Notes: generated by a model from the letters alone, not told the origin. A stretch of DNA of 64,000 nucleotides from SHAN690 sp023262195 (GCA_038142005.1 JAYQJE010000001.1:744001-808000), one strand, 5' to 3'. Shown: positions 28,187 to 38,135, numbered from the stretch's first letter. A program made the numbers and translations.

Positions 28187-28932
28187 CGCTGAGCTTCAAA
28201 TATTTTAGGTCGAGCCAACCCCCATTTTGTCAATCGATACATCAGCGACCAATAGAGAACACCAAGGCCATATTTACTGCTTCGGGCAAAATTGATGGAT
28301 GAAGCCTCTTCAAAATACTTGGTGGGGCAGGTCACTTCACCGATTTCAAATCCCGCATAAAACACTTGACATAACATTTGATTATCGAACACGAAATCGT
28401 CAGAATTTGCTTCGAAATTGATCGTTTCTAAAATGTCTCTTGAGAAAGCACGGTAACCCGAATGGTATTCACTAAGCTTTTGTCCAATCAATATGTTTTG
28501 AGTGAGTGTTAAAAAACGGTTTGCGATATACTTGTACATCGGCATTCCACCGCGAAGCGCTCCCTTGCCGAGAATACGACTGGCCAATACAGAGTCATAG
28601 AGGCCATTGGCTATGATGTGCGCGATTGATGGAATAAGTAATGGAGTGTATTGATAGTCGGGATGAACCATGATGGTGATGTCTGCTTCAAGTTCTAGCG
28701 CCTTTCGATAGCACGACTTTTGATTTCCACCGTAGCCAAGGTTTTTCTCATGGGTAATTACGTGTTTGATGCCAATTTCTGTGGCAAGCACAGCAGTTTT
28801 GTCTGAGCTTTTATCATCCACGAGTACTACATCGTCCACAATATCAAACGGAATTTCATCGTAGGTCTTTTTCAGTGTTTTTTCTGCATTGTATGCAGGC
28901 ATCACCACTACTACTTTTTTGCCGTTAATCAT
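28183..28932 (-). CDS. Family 2 glycosyltransferase, polyprenol-phosphate type
   Basis: 249 residues from the ATG at 28932. Motifs VVVVMPAYNAEKTLKKT, VLVDDKSSDKTA, HEKNLGYGGNQK and MVHPDYQYTP (DXD-like) match DPM1/DPG-like enzymes that attach a sugar to a polyprenyl phosphate. There are no strong membrane helices. It follows comM by 18 bases and its end overlaps the PAP2 gene by ATGA. Together with the phosphatase this suggests handling of a lipid-linked glycan intermediate; the comM link is probably only transcriptional. Confidence 0.85.
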   Translation of the reverse strand: MINGKKVVVVMPAYNAEKTLKKTYDEIPFDIVDDVVLVDDKSSDKTAVLATEIGIKHVITHEKNLGYGGNQKSCYRKALELEADITIMVHPDYQYTPLLIPSIAHIIANGLYDSVLASRILGKGALRGGMPMYKYIANRFLTLTQNILIGQKLSEYHSGYRAFSRDILETINFEANSDDFVFDNQMLCQVFYAGFEIGEVTCPTKYFEEASSINFARSSKYGLGVLYWSLMYRLTKWGLARPKIFEAQR

Positions 28933-28950
28933 TCCGCGAAAATAAGGCAA

Positions 28951-30487
28951 TCATCCAGCCCAACTGTCTCGGTCGAGGCTACGATATTGGATGGCCTCTG
29001 CCAAGTGTTCGGGGAGAATGGCCTCTGACTCTGCTAGGTCTGCAATGGTTCTAGAAACTTTAAGAATATGGCCATAAGCCCGTGCCGAAAGACCGAGGCG
29101 TTCCATAGCTCTTTTTAGCAGTGCTTGTCCTGCTTGATCTATTTCACAATGTTGATTGATCATTTGTTTGGTCATCTGCGCATTGCAATAGATGCCTTTG
29201 TTTTTTTCGAACCTAGCCTCCTGTAGTAACCGAGCTTTCATCACGCGATCTCTCACATGTTCACTAGGCTCGGCAGGTCGTTTGTCGCTCAATTCGTCAA
29301 ATTTCACAGGAGTCACTTCAATGTGAATATCAATTCGGTCGAGCAGCGGTCCACTGATTTTATTCAGGTAATTCTGAACTACACCAGGGGCACACACACA
29401 GTCCTTTTCGGGGTGGTTGTAATACCCACAAGGGCAAGGGTTCATTGAAGCAATGAGCATGAATGAGGCGGGATAGTCTACTGAGAACCGAGCTCGACTT
29501 ATGGTTACTTTACGTTCCTCCATGGGTTGACGCATCACCTCCAAAACAGTTCGTTTAAACTCAGGTAACTCATCAAGGAATAAAACACCATTGTGCGCTA
29601 GGAAATTTCTCCGGGCTGAGGAAAGCCACCTCCGCCTACAAGCGCCACATCACTGATGGTGTGGTGGGGAGAACGAAAAGGGCGGCCTGTGACAAGCCCT
29701 GTTTCATCGCCAAGTCGTCCAGCTACGGAGTGGATTTTGGTGGTTTCAAGCGCTTCGTGCAAATTCATTGGGGGCAAGATGGTCGGGATTCTTTTGGCCA
29801 GCATGGTTTTGCCTGCACCAGGCGGGCCAATCAGGATGGCATTATGGCCACCCGAAGCAGCGATTTCAAGTGCGCGCTTGATGTTTTCTTGGCCTTTTAC
29901 ATCACTGAAATCAACCAGAAAGTCATTGAGGTGATTATAAAATTCTTCACGTGTATCCACCACCGTTGATTCTATGGCTTTTTTGCCATCAAAGTGATCG
30001 ATGACCTCTTTTATGTTTTCTGCGCCCAATACTTCTAGGTCGTTTACAATTGCGGCTTCTAGCACATTTTGCTTGGGTAGAATGATGCCCTTAAACTTTT
30101 CTTTACGCGCTTGAATGGCAATGGGTAAAACGCCTTTGATTGGTCTCAAGCCGCCATCCAGCGCCAATTCGCCCATAATGACGTATTCACCAACATTTTC
30201 AGATTGCATTTGGCCAGAGGCAGCCATAATACCAATGGCTAATGTGAGGTCGTATGCCGAACCTTCTTTTCGGATGTCGGCAGGGGCCATGTTAATGGTG
30301 ATTTTTTCCCTGGTATTTTATAGCCTGTGTTGTTCAGAGCAGCATCAATGCGATGCTGGCTTTCTTTCACCGCGCTATCCGGAAGTCCTACCAGAGAAAA
30401 ATTTATTCCCTTGTCAATATTGACTTCAACGGTAATGGTAGTAGCATCTACGCCTTGAACAGCGCTTCCGAAGGTTTTTACGAGCAT
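28951..30487 (-). CDS. comM: YifB/ComM-family AAA+ ATPase (two frameshifts)
   Basis: AAA+ helicase of the magnesium-chelatase-like ComM family, which promotes branch migration during natural transformation. The N-terminal Lon-like domain (GINFSLVGLPDSAVKES), the Walker A GPPGAGKTMLAKRI, Walker B DE region just before the second break, and the Mg-chelatase C-terminal domain (SMNPCPCGYYNHPEKDC Cys motif, GLSARAYGHILKVSRTIAD) are all there. Two single-base losses, at 30302-30307 and 29601-29602, split it into three frames; restored, it reads 512 residues, normal length. The damage in homopolymers suggests sequence errors. Confidence 0.92.
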
Positions 30488-30536
30488 GGGCCGAGGGGAT
30501 GGACGTGCAATGTAATAAACGCCATTGGAAAGAAAG

Positions 30537-30794
30537 CTATGCCGCCAAATCTCTGCGCTTTACCATGCGTGATCCAGAGTCTGTACGTCTAGCTTGGTAT
30601 GTAGCGCGGTCGTGTTCGATGTAACCATTGACGCGCAAATAGCTGATTAGCTCCAGGCCATATTGCTTACTAAAACCCAAGGCATAAGCCACATTGAGCA
30701 AATCAGCTTGTGGGTGTAAACTGCCTTCGGTTCTGTGCTTGAGCACTTCGAGCAGCAATTTGCAATCGTGGAGGCGTTGTTCTGATTTTGTCAT
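30537..30794 (-). CDS. Small hypothetical protein
   Basis: 85 residues from the ATG at 30794 (MTKSEQRLHDCKLLLEVLKH). The predicted helix-helix-helix-wing pattern, with ISYLRVNGYIEHD and a basic C-terminus (QARRTDSGSRMVKRRD), looks like a small winged-helix fold, but I do not recognise a family. It lies between dsbD and comM on the same strand. Coding status is likely from position and composition, not proven. Confidence 0.5.
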   Translation of the reverse strand: MTKSEQRLHDCKLLLEVLKHRTEGSLHPQADLLNVAYALGFSKQYGLELISYLRVNGYIEHDRATYQARRTDSGSRMVKRRDLAA

Positions 30795-30854
30795 GGTTGA
30801 TTCCGTACCGATCAAAGTTAGACGAACCCCCGGCAAATTATTGCTATGACTACA

Positions 30855-33372
30855 TCAGTTATTCACGGGTTTTGAACGCCAGAATTTAGATATTCCTTCT
30901 TCCAACCAATCTACGTAAAAGTCGATGGCTGGGTCGTATGCGGTGCTTCCATTCAACGGCTCGAGATTGTCGTGACCAACCAAAATGTACTGAGGTTGTG
31001 CGTTTGATCTAAAATGCTTGATTTGAAAATCGGCCCACTTATTTCCAATTGTTTTGACCTTTTTGCCTGTTTCTTCAGAAGTGTATTGCTCGTCATCGGG
31101 AAGCTCGGTTTTTTCATCTACATAAAGTGAGATGAGCACCACATCTTCCTGTAAAATCTTCAATACGCGAGGGCTGCTCCACACCTGCTCCTCCATCTTC
31201 CTGCAGTTTACACAAGCCCATCCCGTAAAGTCCAGCAAAATGGGCTTATTGACCGTTTTGGCATACGCCAAACCCTTTTCATAATCATGAAAACAATTCA
31301 ATCCATGCGGACAATGCGCTGGATCTGCTCCATCTGGAATAGAGGCGTCACTAGTATGTCCTCCTGCAATAGCATTGGACCCGCCACCCCCAAAACCGTT
31401 CGGGGCTTCACTGTAAAACATAGGCGGTGGGAACCCACTGATCAGTTTCAATGGAGCGCCCCATAATCCAGGAATGAGATAAATGGTGAACACCAAGAAT
31501 ACCAAGGCCATTAATGTTCTACCTACCGATAGTCGATCCAAGGGTGAGTCGTGTGGCATTCGAATAAAGCCGAGCAGATAGAGCGTAAGCATTGCCGAAA
31601 CAGCAATCCAGATAGCTATAAAGACTTCTCTTTGGAGCAACCCAGCCTGAACAACTAAATCAGCATTGGATAAGAACTTAAATGCAAGGCCTATTTCCAG
31701 AAACCCAAGCACCACCTTCACAGAATTGAGCCAACCACCAGATTGAGGTAGCGAATTAAGCCATCCTGGAAATGCAGCGAAAAAGACCAAACGGAAGTGC
31801 CAAGGCAAGTGAGAAGCCGCCCATGCCAACGAGCGGGCCAGCAACACCACCATGTACTGCAGCTTCAACAAGCAGCGTGCCTATAATAGGCCCAGTACAG
31901 CTGAATGAAACTAACGCCAAAGTGAATGCCATAAAGAAAATTCCTACAAAGCCACCTTTACCTTCCGCGGCAGCCACCTTATTCACAAAGCCAGAGGGAA
32001 GGGTTATCTCGAAAGCTCCGAGAAAGGATATTGCAAAAACAATCAGTAATACAAAAAAGGCGAGATTGAACCACACATTTGTAGATAGTGCATTCAAGGC
32101 GTCAGCACCAAAAATGATGGTTATTAAAAATCCAAGCAAGGTGTAAATACCAACAATAAATCCACCGTAAATCCAAGCATTGGTAATGCCTGCGGTACGG
32201 GTTTTACTCTGTTTTGTAAAGAAACTCACCGTCATTGGAATCATTGGAAAGACGCAAGGCGTGAGTAATGCCGCAAAGCCTCCAATAAAACTCAGAAAGA
32301 ATATTCCCCAGAGTCCACCTTCCGACTCTTCCTCTTCTTCACCTCCTACTGACTCAGTTGACGAACTAGAATCAGAGGCTCCGTCTTCCTCAGGAACTTC
32401 TGTTGACACCGATCCATCTGCATAGAGATAAAATTCAATCGATTCGGGAGGGAGACACTTTTCAGCATCACACATCATGTAGTACACTTCCCCCTTAACA
32501 GGTTTTTCATTATTGATTTTCAGGCTTTGGGATAAAACCAGGGATTCTTCGTAAAACTCTAAATCCATCATGAAATTTGGATCATACTCCGCGTGCAGCT
32601 CTCCCGATTCGGAGACCGTTCCAACCAATTCATAATCACCTTCCAAGATGTTGAGCTCTGTGCTGACGGGCCCATCACCTTCAATGGGGTTGATGCTGTA
32701 AATGTGCCAACCTTCATCAATCGACCCTTTAGCGTTGAGGGTGATTATATCGCCATCAACGGTTGTCGAAAACTCCCAAGATGCTGGATCGAGGATGCCG
32801 TTGTTTTCCTCCTGGGACTCTTTCTCGGCTGACGCGTCTTCGTCACTCTCTTCTTGTGTTTTGTCTGCCGATGGAGCCGCTTCAGTTGCGGGGTTTGGCC
32901 TACCCACTGGCTTAATAGCAGCTTCAATGTCAAAAGCAAAATCGAGGTATTCTGGAGGTAAGCACTTGGAGTCATCACAAGTCATGTAGGTGAGCTCACC
33001 CGATATTTTAGCGAATGGTTCTGTAAGCTTCACGCGCTGCTTTAGGGTTGTTTTACCTTCAAACCATAGTAGCTCCATTTCAAAGTTTGGGTCGAACTCT
33101 TTGTGTGGTTTAGGCTCAACAATTCCTCCTACCAATTCAGCTCCTGATATCGACTTGAAGTCGAAATAGGTAGGGATGGGGCCAATGCCATCCTCAATAG
33201 TGGTGGAGTAAACGTGCCATCCGTCTTCAATGGTGGCCGTGAAGTTTAGAATGGCATGCTCATCGCCATCCAACACATGCGAAAAACTCCATTTCACAGG
33301 ATTGTATACCTGCGCAAACAGTTGGTTCGTAAGGAATAAGGTTAGAAAAAGAAACTTCGTAGCTAACTTCAT
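30855..33372 (-). CDS. dsbD: DsbD-type thiol:disulfide interchange protein with doubled N-domain (one frameshift)
   Basis: 838 residues once one extra base at 31780-31784 is removed (FGLFAAFPGWLNSL). The order is signal peptide; two tandem DsbD-alpha-like periplasmic domains, each with a Cys pair (TCDDSKCLPPE and MCDAEKCLPPE); a Ser/Glu-rich linker; an eight-helix membrane domain with conserved Cys in TPCVFPMIPM and SFSCTGPIIG; and a C-terminal thioredoxin-like domain with WACVNCRKMEE. It moves electrons from cytoplasmic thioredoxin across the inner membrane to periplasmic partners, for cytochrome c maturation and disulfide repair. The doubled front domain differs from the single one in E. 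coli DsbD. Confidence 0.9.
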
Positions 33373-33585
33373 TTGCTTGAATTTACAAGGAGGCGAAAGT
33401 AGTGAAACCCCCTACCTGCTGTGCTAAAAGCATTGAGTTTGTTTGGAATCTTACCAAGAAGAAATTTAAGGTTGATTTGCATTTTTTGATTTTCTAGAAA
33501 TCCCTATTTCACAGGAACAATCTTTGCTAAATTCGCGCTCCTAATTCGGCAAAAGTGATTGATCACTTATAGAATGCCGCAAAAT

Positions 33586-33667
33586 GCCCAGGTGGCGGAA
33601 TTGGTAGACGCGTTGGTCTCAAACACCAATGCCTTCGGGCGTGCCGGTTCGACCCCGGCCCTGGGTA
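33586..33667 (+). tRNA. tRNA-Leu (anticodon CAA)
   Basis: 82-base cloverleaf: acceptor GCCCAGG pairs with CCTGGGT (one G-T at the end), D-arm GGCGGAATTGGTAGACG, anticodon stem TTGGT/ACCAA with loop CTCAAAC, a long variable arm (TGCCTTCGGGCGT) typical of class II tRNAs, and the T-arm GCCGGTTCGACCCCGGC. Anticodon CAA reads UUG. The 3' CCA is not encoded. A terminator follows 10 bases later. Confidence 0.96.
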
Positions 33668-33676
33668 CATCAAATG

Positions 33677-33706
33677 AAAAGGCTTGTCAACCGACAAGCC
33701 TTTTTT
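33677..33706 (+). terminator. Intrinsic terminator after tRNA-Leu
   Basis: Arms AAAAGGCTTGTC (33677-33688) and GACAAGCCTTTT (33693-33704) with loop AACC, then further T. It ends the tRNA transcript. Confidence 0.9.
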
Positions 33707-33837
33707 GTTTTGCAAGAGAGTCTTCTCGGGCCTTTAAATTTCATGAATTGAGCAAACATTAACAGGTTTAAATTCAGCCAGATTTCAACCGATAACTCTG
33801 CTTAAAGAATGGACTAAATAAATTGCAATTCAGAGGT

Positions 33838-33866
33838 TTGCGTCACCGATGAGATAACTACATTTG
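33838..33866 (+). promoter_or_regulatory. Bacteroidota-type promoter for prs
   Basis: TTG at 33838-33840, 18-base spacer, TACATTTG at 33859-33866: a full match to TTG-N17-23-TAnnTTTG. The start site should be near 33873, with the prs ATG at 33891. Confidence 0.7.
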
Positions 33867-33890
33867 CCCCCCTTTTGGAAAAACGCAACC

Positions 33891-34823
33891 ATGTCTACAG
33901 AAGTTAAAATTTGCGCAGGTACGGCCACTCAGGTTTTAGGTGAAAAAATTGCCTCAGCCTATGGGATTAGCTTGGCTAACGTAAACATACTGAGGTTTAG
34001 CGATGGGGAGTTTCAACCATCGTTTGAAGAAACAGTGCGTGGGTGCGATGTTTTCATAGTCCAAAGCACTACTCCACCAGCGGACAATCTATTGGAGTTA
34101 TTGCAAATGGTAGATGCGGCCAAAAGGGCATCAGCAAAGAACATCATTGCAGTAATGCCATATTTTGGATATGCACGACAAGACCGAAAAGACAAGCCTA
34201 GGGTAAGCATTGGTTCCAAACTGGTCTCCAACTTGCTTGGAGCTGCGGGCGTAACTAGAGTTATGACCATGGATCTCCACGCAGATCAAATTCAAGGGTT
34301 TTTCGAAGTGCCAGTAGATCACTTGTTTGCCTCGACTATTTTCTTGCCATACCTCCAAAGCTTAGAGCTTGACAACCTAATTATGGCTGCCCCAGACACT
34401 GGGGGTACCAAGCGTGCCAATGCCTACGCAAAGCACTTGAATTGCGACTTAGCTATCTGCTATAAGCAGAGAAAAGTGGCAAACAAGGTTGATTCAATGA
34501 CGGTGATTGGCGATGTAGAAGGAAAAGAGGTGGTGCTTGTGGATGACTTAATTGATACTGCAGGAACACTCACAAAATCAGCAGAGATGATGATGGAACA
34601 TGGCGCCAAATCGGTGCGTGCCATGATCACCCATCCCGTATTGAGCGGCCCTGCGTATGACAGGATAAACGACTCCATTCTTACTGAATTGGTGGTTACG
34701 GATACCATTCCATTGAAGCAAGAATCGGACAAGATAAAGGTACTGAGCGTGGCAGATTTATTTGCGAACACCATGCGCAGTGTTGTTAGTTACCAATCCA
34801 TTAGTTCGCAATTCATTATTTAA
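33891..34823 (+). CDS. prs: Ribose-phosphate pyrophosphokinase
   Basis: Makes phosphoribosyl pyrophosphate from ribose-5-phosphate and ATP for purine, pyrimidine, histidine and NAD synthesis. Family marks: FSDGEFQPSFEETVRG, the ATP-binding YFGYARQDRKDKPR with the flexible loop, MDLHADQIQGFF, and the PRPP loop VLVDDLIDTAGTL. 310 residues from the ATG at 33891, with the promoter just upstream (the frame extends upstream to 33864, but the promoter argues for 33891). rplY follows 18 bases later and pth after that, a likely operon. Confidence 0.96.
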   Translation: MSTEVKICAGTATQVLGEKIASAYGISLANVNILRFSDGEFQPSFEETVRGCDVFIVQSTTPPADNLLELLQMVDAAKRASAKNIIAVMPYFGYARQDRKDKPRVSIGSKLVSNLLGAAGVTRVMTMDLHADQIQGFFEVPVDHLFASTIFLPYLQSLELDNLIMAAPDTGGTKRANAYAKHLNCDLAICYKQRKVANKVDSMTVIGDVEGKEVVLVDDLIDTAGTLTKSAEMMMEHGAKSVRAMITHPVLSGPAYDRINDSILTELVVTDTIPLKQESDKIKVLSVADLFANTMRSVVSYQSISSQFII

Positions 34824-34841
34824 TTTTTAATCACGAATCGA

Positions 34842-35495
34842 ATGAAAACGATCGAAATCAACGGACATTTGCGAGAGTCATTAGGCACGAAAAATGCCAA
34901 AGCACTGCGCAGAGAAGGTCAGGTTCCGTGCGTTGTGTATGGGGGTGAAAAAAACATTCACTTCTGTGCCGATGAACGAGAACTCAACAAATTGATTTAC
35001 ACGCCAAACGTGTATCAAATAAACCTTGACTTGGATGGTCACAAGGTAAGCGCAGTTATGCGTAATCCTGAATTCCACCCAGTTATGGACAACCTATTAC
35101 ACCTCGATTTTATCGAAGTGCAGGCAGGAAAGCCTACCACAATGCGAATTCCTGTTGCACTCACAGGAAACTCAATTGGTGTGAAAAATGGTGGTGTCCT
35201 TAGACACAACGCTAAAAAACTACTGGTACGAGGCTCAATAGACAACATTCCGGACGAGATAACCATCGATATTACTCCAATGAGAATCGGTCACTCTAAG
35301 AAGGTAGGAGATCTCGATATACCAAACCTTGAGATACTTGAGTCAGACAATCGAGTAGTAGTTGCTATCAAGACTTCTCGTAAAGCTATTGCTGATGAAG
35401 AAGCAGAAGAAGGCGAAGAAGGAGAAGGTGGAGCAGAAGGCGAGACTTCAGAAGGTGGTGATGGCGAGGAAAAAGCCGAAGCTTCTGAGGAATAA
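34842..35495 (+). CDS. rplY: Large-subunit ribosomal protein bL25 (Ctc type)
   Basis: 217 residues with the L25 fold (INGHLRESLGTKNAKALRREGQVP, with the usual VVYGGEKN start of the RNA-binding half) and the longer TL5/Ctc C-terminal domain. It binds 5S rRNA in the large subunit. The last 35 residues are a Glu/Gly/Ala tail, common in Bacteroidota and likely disordered. It lies between prs and pth, the standard bacterial order. Confidence 0.95.
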   Translation: MKTIEINGHLRESLGTKNAKALRREGQVPCVVYGGEKNIHFCADERELNKLIYTPNVYQINLDLDGHKVSAVMRNPEFHPVMDNLLHLDFIEVQAGKPTTMRIPVALTGNSIGVKNGGVLRHNAKKLLVRGSIDNIPDEITIDITPMRIGHSKKVGDLDIPNLEILESDNRVVVAIKTSRKAIADEEAEEGEEGEGGAEGETSEGGDGEEKAEASEE

Positions 35496-35506
35496 ACCTT
35501 CTATCG

Positions 35507-36070
35507 ATGAAGTATTTGATTGTTGGCCTCGGTAATATTGGCGAAGAATACGCGGATACGAGGCATAACATTGGATTTAAAGCATTGGACGCACTTGCAA
35601 GTGCGTCCAATGTTGTTTTTAGCCCTGCCAGATTAGGAGACCGAGCGTTGATAAAGCACAAGGGAAGATCACTGATACTTGTAAAACCAAGCACATTCAT
35701 GAATTTGAGTGGAAAGGCGGTGAACTACTGGATGCAGGAAGAAAAAATTCCCATAGAGCGATGTTTGGTGATTACGGATGATATTGCCCTGCCCTTCGGC
35801 AAGCTTAGGATTAGAGCCAAAGGAAGTGCGGGCGGTCATAATGGGTTAAAAAACATTGAAGCTGTTTTGGGTTCATCAGCCTATCCAAGGATGCGTTTTG
35901 GCGTTGGATCCGATTTCCCAAAAGGCGGACAAGTGCAGTATGTGCTTGCCCCTTGGACAAAAGAAGAAAACGATGCACTTCCAGAGCGCCTCTCCTTAAT
36001 GGGTGAGGCCATACAGTCGTTTGCCACAATTGGCCTGGAACGAACCATGAATTTTTTCAATAATAAATAG
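35507..36070 (+). CDS. pth: Peptidyl-tRNA hydrolase
   Basis: Releases tRNA from stalled peptidyl-tRNA. 187 residues: VGLGNIGEEYADTRHNIGF at the N-terminus holds the catalytic His, LVKPSTFMNLSGKAV, DDIALPFGKLRIRAKGSAGGHNGLKNIE and FGVGSDFPKG are all typical. It starts 11 bases after rplY. An unusual feature is a perfect 30-base palindrome inside the gene at 35583-35612, codons 26-36, followed by a T-rich stretch. Confidence 0.95.
   Translation: MKYLIVGLGNIGEEYADTRHNIGFKALDALASASNVVFSPARLGDRALIKHKGRSLILVKPSTFMNLSGKAVNYWMQEEKIPIERCLVITDDIALPFGKLRIRAKGSAGGHNGLKNIEAVLGSSAYPRMRFGVGSDFPKGGQVQYVLAPWTKEENDALPERLSLMGEAIQSFATIGLERTMNFFNNK
35583..35612. repeat. Perfect 30-base palindrome inside pth
   Basis: Arms CATTGGACGCACTTG and CAAGTGCGTCCAATG meet with no loop, and TTGTTTTT follows at once. 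In RNA it would form a hairpin with a small loop about 76 bases after the pth start, resembling an intrinsic terminator. It encodes ALDALASASN, an ordinary Pth stretch. Confidence 0.9.
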
Positions 36071-36077
36071 AGCAGCG

Positions 36078-36272
36078 ATGTTTAAGAAAAACAAAATGCT
36101 GTCGATCGTTGGGTTCACTTTTGCTATGACTATAGGTGTCTGGTGGGACAAACCTTGGCAGGAAGGTTCGTCTATTGGTCAACAAACTGTAATGGTCATA
36201 AGCATCGTTTCTGGTATACTTACCATTTACTATTTGGCAAAAGCACTGCGTGATGGTACCTATGGTGAATGA
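36078..36272 (+). CDS. Small two-helix membrane protein
   Basis: 64 residues with two hydrophobic segments, about residues 7-21 (LSIVGFTFAMTIGVWW) and 38-53 (VMVISIVSGILTIYYLAK). It starts 8 bases after pth and may share its transcript. I do not recognise a family. Size and the hydrophobic pattern suggest a real gene. Confidence 0.5.
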   Translation: MFKKNKMLSIVGFTFAMTIGVWWDKPWQEGSSIGQQTVMVISIVSGILTIYYLAKALRDGTYGE

Positions 36273-36359
36273 TTTTGGGCATCCAATGCAAGGTTATTGC
36301 GTCCAGCTTTGAAATCAATGGCTTAAAGGCTAATTTCGAACAGATTAATTTCGATACAA

Positions 36360-36833
36360 ATGAAAAAAGTGCTATTCATCTTATCCATCTCAGTGATGAC
36401 CCTCTCGGCATGGGCACAAGACCCAATTTATGTTTACGTTGATGAAGACATTCAGAATGGAGATACTCTAAGAACTTTTTCTGTGGATGATTTCTATTGC
36501 GAGAAACTCATAGACTTTTGGACATCTGAGTATGGTACACCAACGGGTGCAGGTTCAGGAACACTGAAGTGGACAGGAGTTAGCATCCAAGGAATTGGGA
36601 ATAACCTATCGATTAAGGCTAATGATGGTGCCATGGCCTTTGATGGTCAAAATTGGACGCACCTCACCTTTATTGATGCTGCAGATATGGAAACAAAGCT
36701 TTCGCATGATCCTGCTCGATACCGCAAAATGTATTTTACGGTAATCAAGGGGAATAAGAACATAATAAAAACGGAGACCAAAGAGCAATTGATGATTTCC
36801 ATTGCAGAGGAGGTCATGCTCGATCCTAACTAA
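36360..36833 (+). CDS. Exported hypothetical protein
   Basis: 157 residues with signal peptide KKVLFILSISVMTLSAWAQ, cleaved after about residue 19. The mature part is beta-rich with a GAGSGTLKWTGVSIQGIGN centre, has one Cys and no T9SS tail, so it is probably periplasmic. Family and function are not known to me. It stands alone between pth and a methyltransferase gene. Confidence 0.6.
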   Translation: MKKVLFILSISVMTLSAWAQDPIYVYVDEDIQNGDTLRTFSVDDFYCEKLIDFWTSEYGTPTGAGSGTLKWTGVSIQGIGNNLSIKANDGAMAFDGQNWTHLTFIDAADMETKLSHDPARYRKMYFTVIKGNKNIIKTETKEQLMISIAEEVMLDPN

Positions 36834-36868
36834 TTATTTTGACCGATTTTCGCCTGTGATTAGAAACG

Positions 36869-37639
36869 GTGCGAAACAGGGTTAAAACAATAAAAATTAA
36901 GGCGCTCAAAGCTCTATCAGAAGCTTTTGGCGCCTTTTCTTTTTTCATTCAGGGTAGAATGGACATCGACCCAAAGTCGCTGTGGTTTGATCCAGCATTC
37001 AATGCTAAGCATGGCGGGTTTTTTGTGTCCGAAGAAGCTGTTCGTGCATTGCCAAAACTTCCGATGAACGATTTGGTTCGGAGAGACATGCTCCTCCTAC
37101 TTTGTCGTAGTATAGAGGAAAGAAATGTGGCTGGAGCGGTGGCTGAGCTTGGAGTGTATCGTGGGGAGACAGCCAAACTTTTTCACCATTATTTGCCTGA
37201 GCGCAAACTCTATTTGCTTGACACGTTTGAAGGCTTTCCAAAAAAGGCGGTGCAAGAAGAGAAAGATGCGACTGGGTTTGAAACTGGGGTAAAACACTTT
37301 TCTGATACGGCACCTGATCTTGTAATCCAACATATTGCTCCGCTGAATGACAACATAGTCGTATTAAAGGGGTTCTTCCCAGATTCTGTAACCTCGGACA
37401 TTAAATCAGAAAAATTTGCCCTGGTGCACCTTGATGCTGATTTGTATCAACCCACAAAGGCAGGCTTAGAAATTTTTTATCCAAAACTGAATCCTGGGGG
37501 AATAATAATCGTGCATGATTATAATGCATGGTTGGGTGCGCGAAAGGCGGTGGATGAATATTGTTCATCAAACCAGCTGATTCCAATTCCGATGCCAGAT
37601 AAAAGCGGTTCTTGTATAATAGTGAAGAACGAATTTTAA
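36869..37639 (+). CDS. TylF/MycF-family O-methyltransferase
   Basis: 256 residues from a GTG at 36869; an ATG at 36959 is an internal alternative. The SAM-dependent fold shows GAVAELGVYRGETAKLF (motif I), LYLLDTFEGFPK (acidic end of strand 2), LVHLDADLYQPTKAGLE with the metal-ligand Asp, and GGIIIVHDYN. The family methylates hydroxyls of sugars in macrolides and surface glycans, with Mg. No biosynthesis cluster surrounds it, so the substrate is open. The next gene starts immediately after the stop (TAAATG). Confidence 0.8.
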   Translation: MRNRVKTIKIKALKALSEAFGAFSFFIQGRMDIDPKSLWFDPAFNAKHGGFFVSEEAVRALPKLPMNDLVRRDMLLLLCRSIEERNVAGAVAELGVYRGETAKLFHHYLPERKLYLLDTFEGFPKKAVQEEKDATGFETGVKHFSDTAPDLVIQHIAPLNDNIVVLKGFFPDSVTSDIKSEKFALVHLDADLYQPTKAGLEIFYPKLNPGGIIIVHDYNAWLGARKAVDEYCSSNQLIPIPMPDKSGSCIIVKNEF

Positions 37640-38105
37640 ATGAAAACGGAGCAACCAAACATCTTTCAATCTGAGGTGTGCGACCAACTTGTGAAGCGTA
37701 TAAATGCCTCAAGCGGGGAGAGTAAACCGCTTTGGGGCAGCATGAACGTTTGTGAGATGATGGCGCATTGCAGCTTGGTTTTTTGAATTTAACAATGGCC
37801 AACGAGAGGCATCTGTAAGCCCGATAATGAAACTCTTTCTCAAGCCAATGATGCGCAGCGTAATCATAGGGCCAAAAGCTTATAAGAGAAATGCACCCAC
37901 TGCTCCCTACTTTAAGGCGGTTGATGTTCATGATTTTGAGTTAGAGAAACAAAGGCTCTTGAATAATGTATCTCAATATTCAACAGGAGGTAAAGAAAAA
38001 GCCGAGTGTATAAACCATGCATGGTTGGGTAAACTCAGATCTACGGAATGGAGTTGGGCGATGTATAAACATCTTGACCATCATTTAAAGCAATTTGGAG
38101 TTTAA
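37640..38105 (+). CDS. DUF1569 DinB-like protein (one frameshift)
   Basis: 154 residues when one base is removed from the six-T run at 37779-37784, joining MMAHCSLVF to EFNNGQREASVSP. The fold is the four-helix DinB/DUF1569 type with a likely metal site from MAHC early and HAWLGKL plus YKHLDHHLKQFGV at the C-terminus. Related proteins include bacillithiol-S-transferase-like and damage-induced enzymes; the exact activity is unknown. It begins in the base after the methyltransferase stop. Confidence 0.72.
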
Positions 38106-38135
38106 CCGATTCCGCCAAAGAAAAAATCCATCGAT

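Noticed and set aside
31772..32146. Plus-strand 124-codon frame inside dsbD
   Set aside because: Antisense of a clear membrane domain; basic, Pro-rich composition typical of the opposite strand.
37401..37931. 176-codon minus-strand frame over the methyltransferase and DUF1569 genes
   Set aside because: Antisense to two recognisable families; its composition matches a shadow frame.
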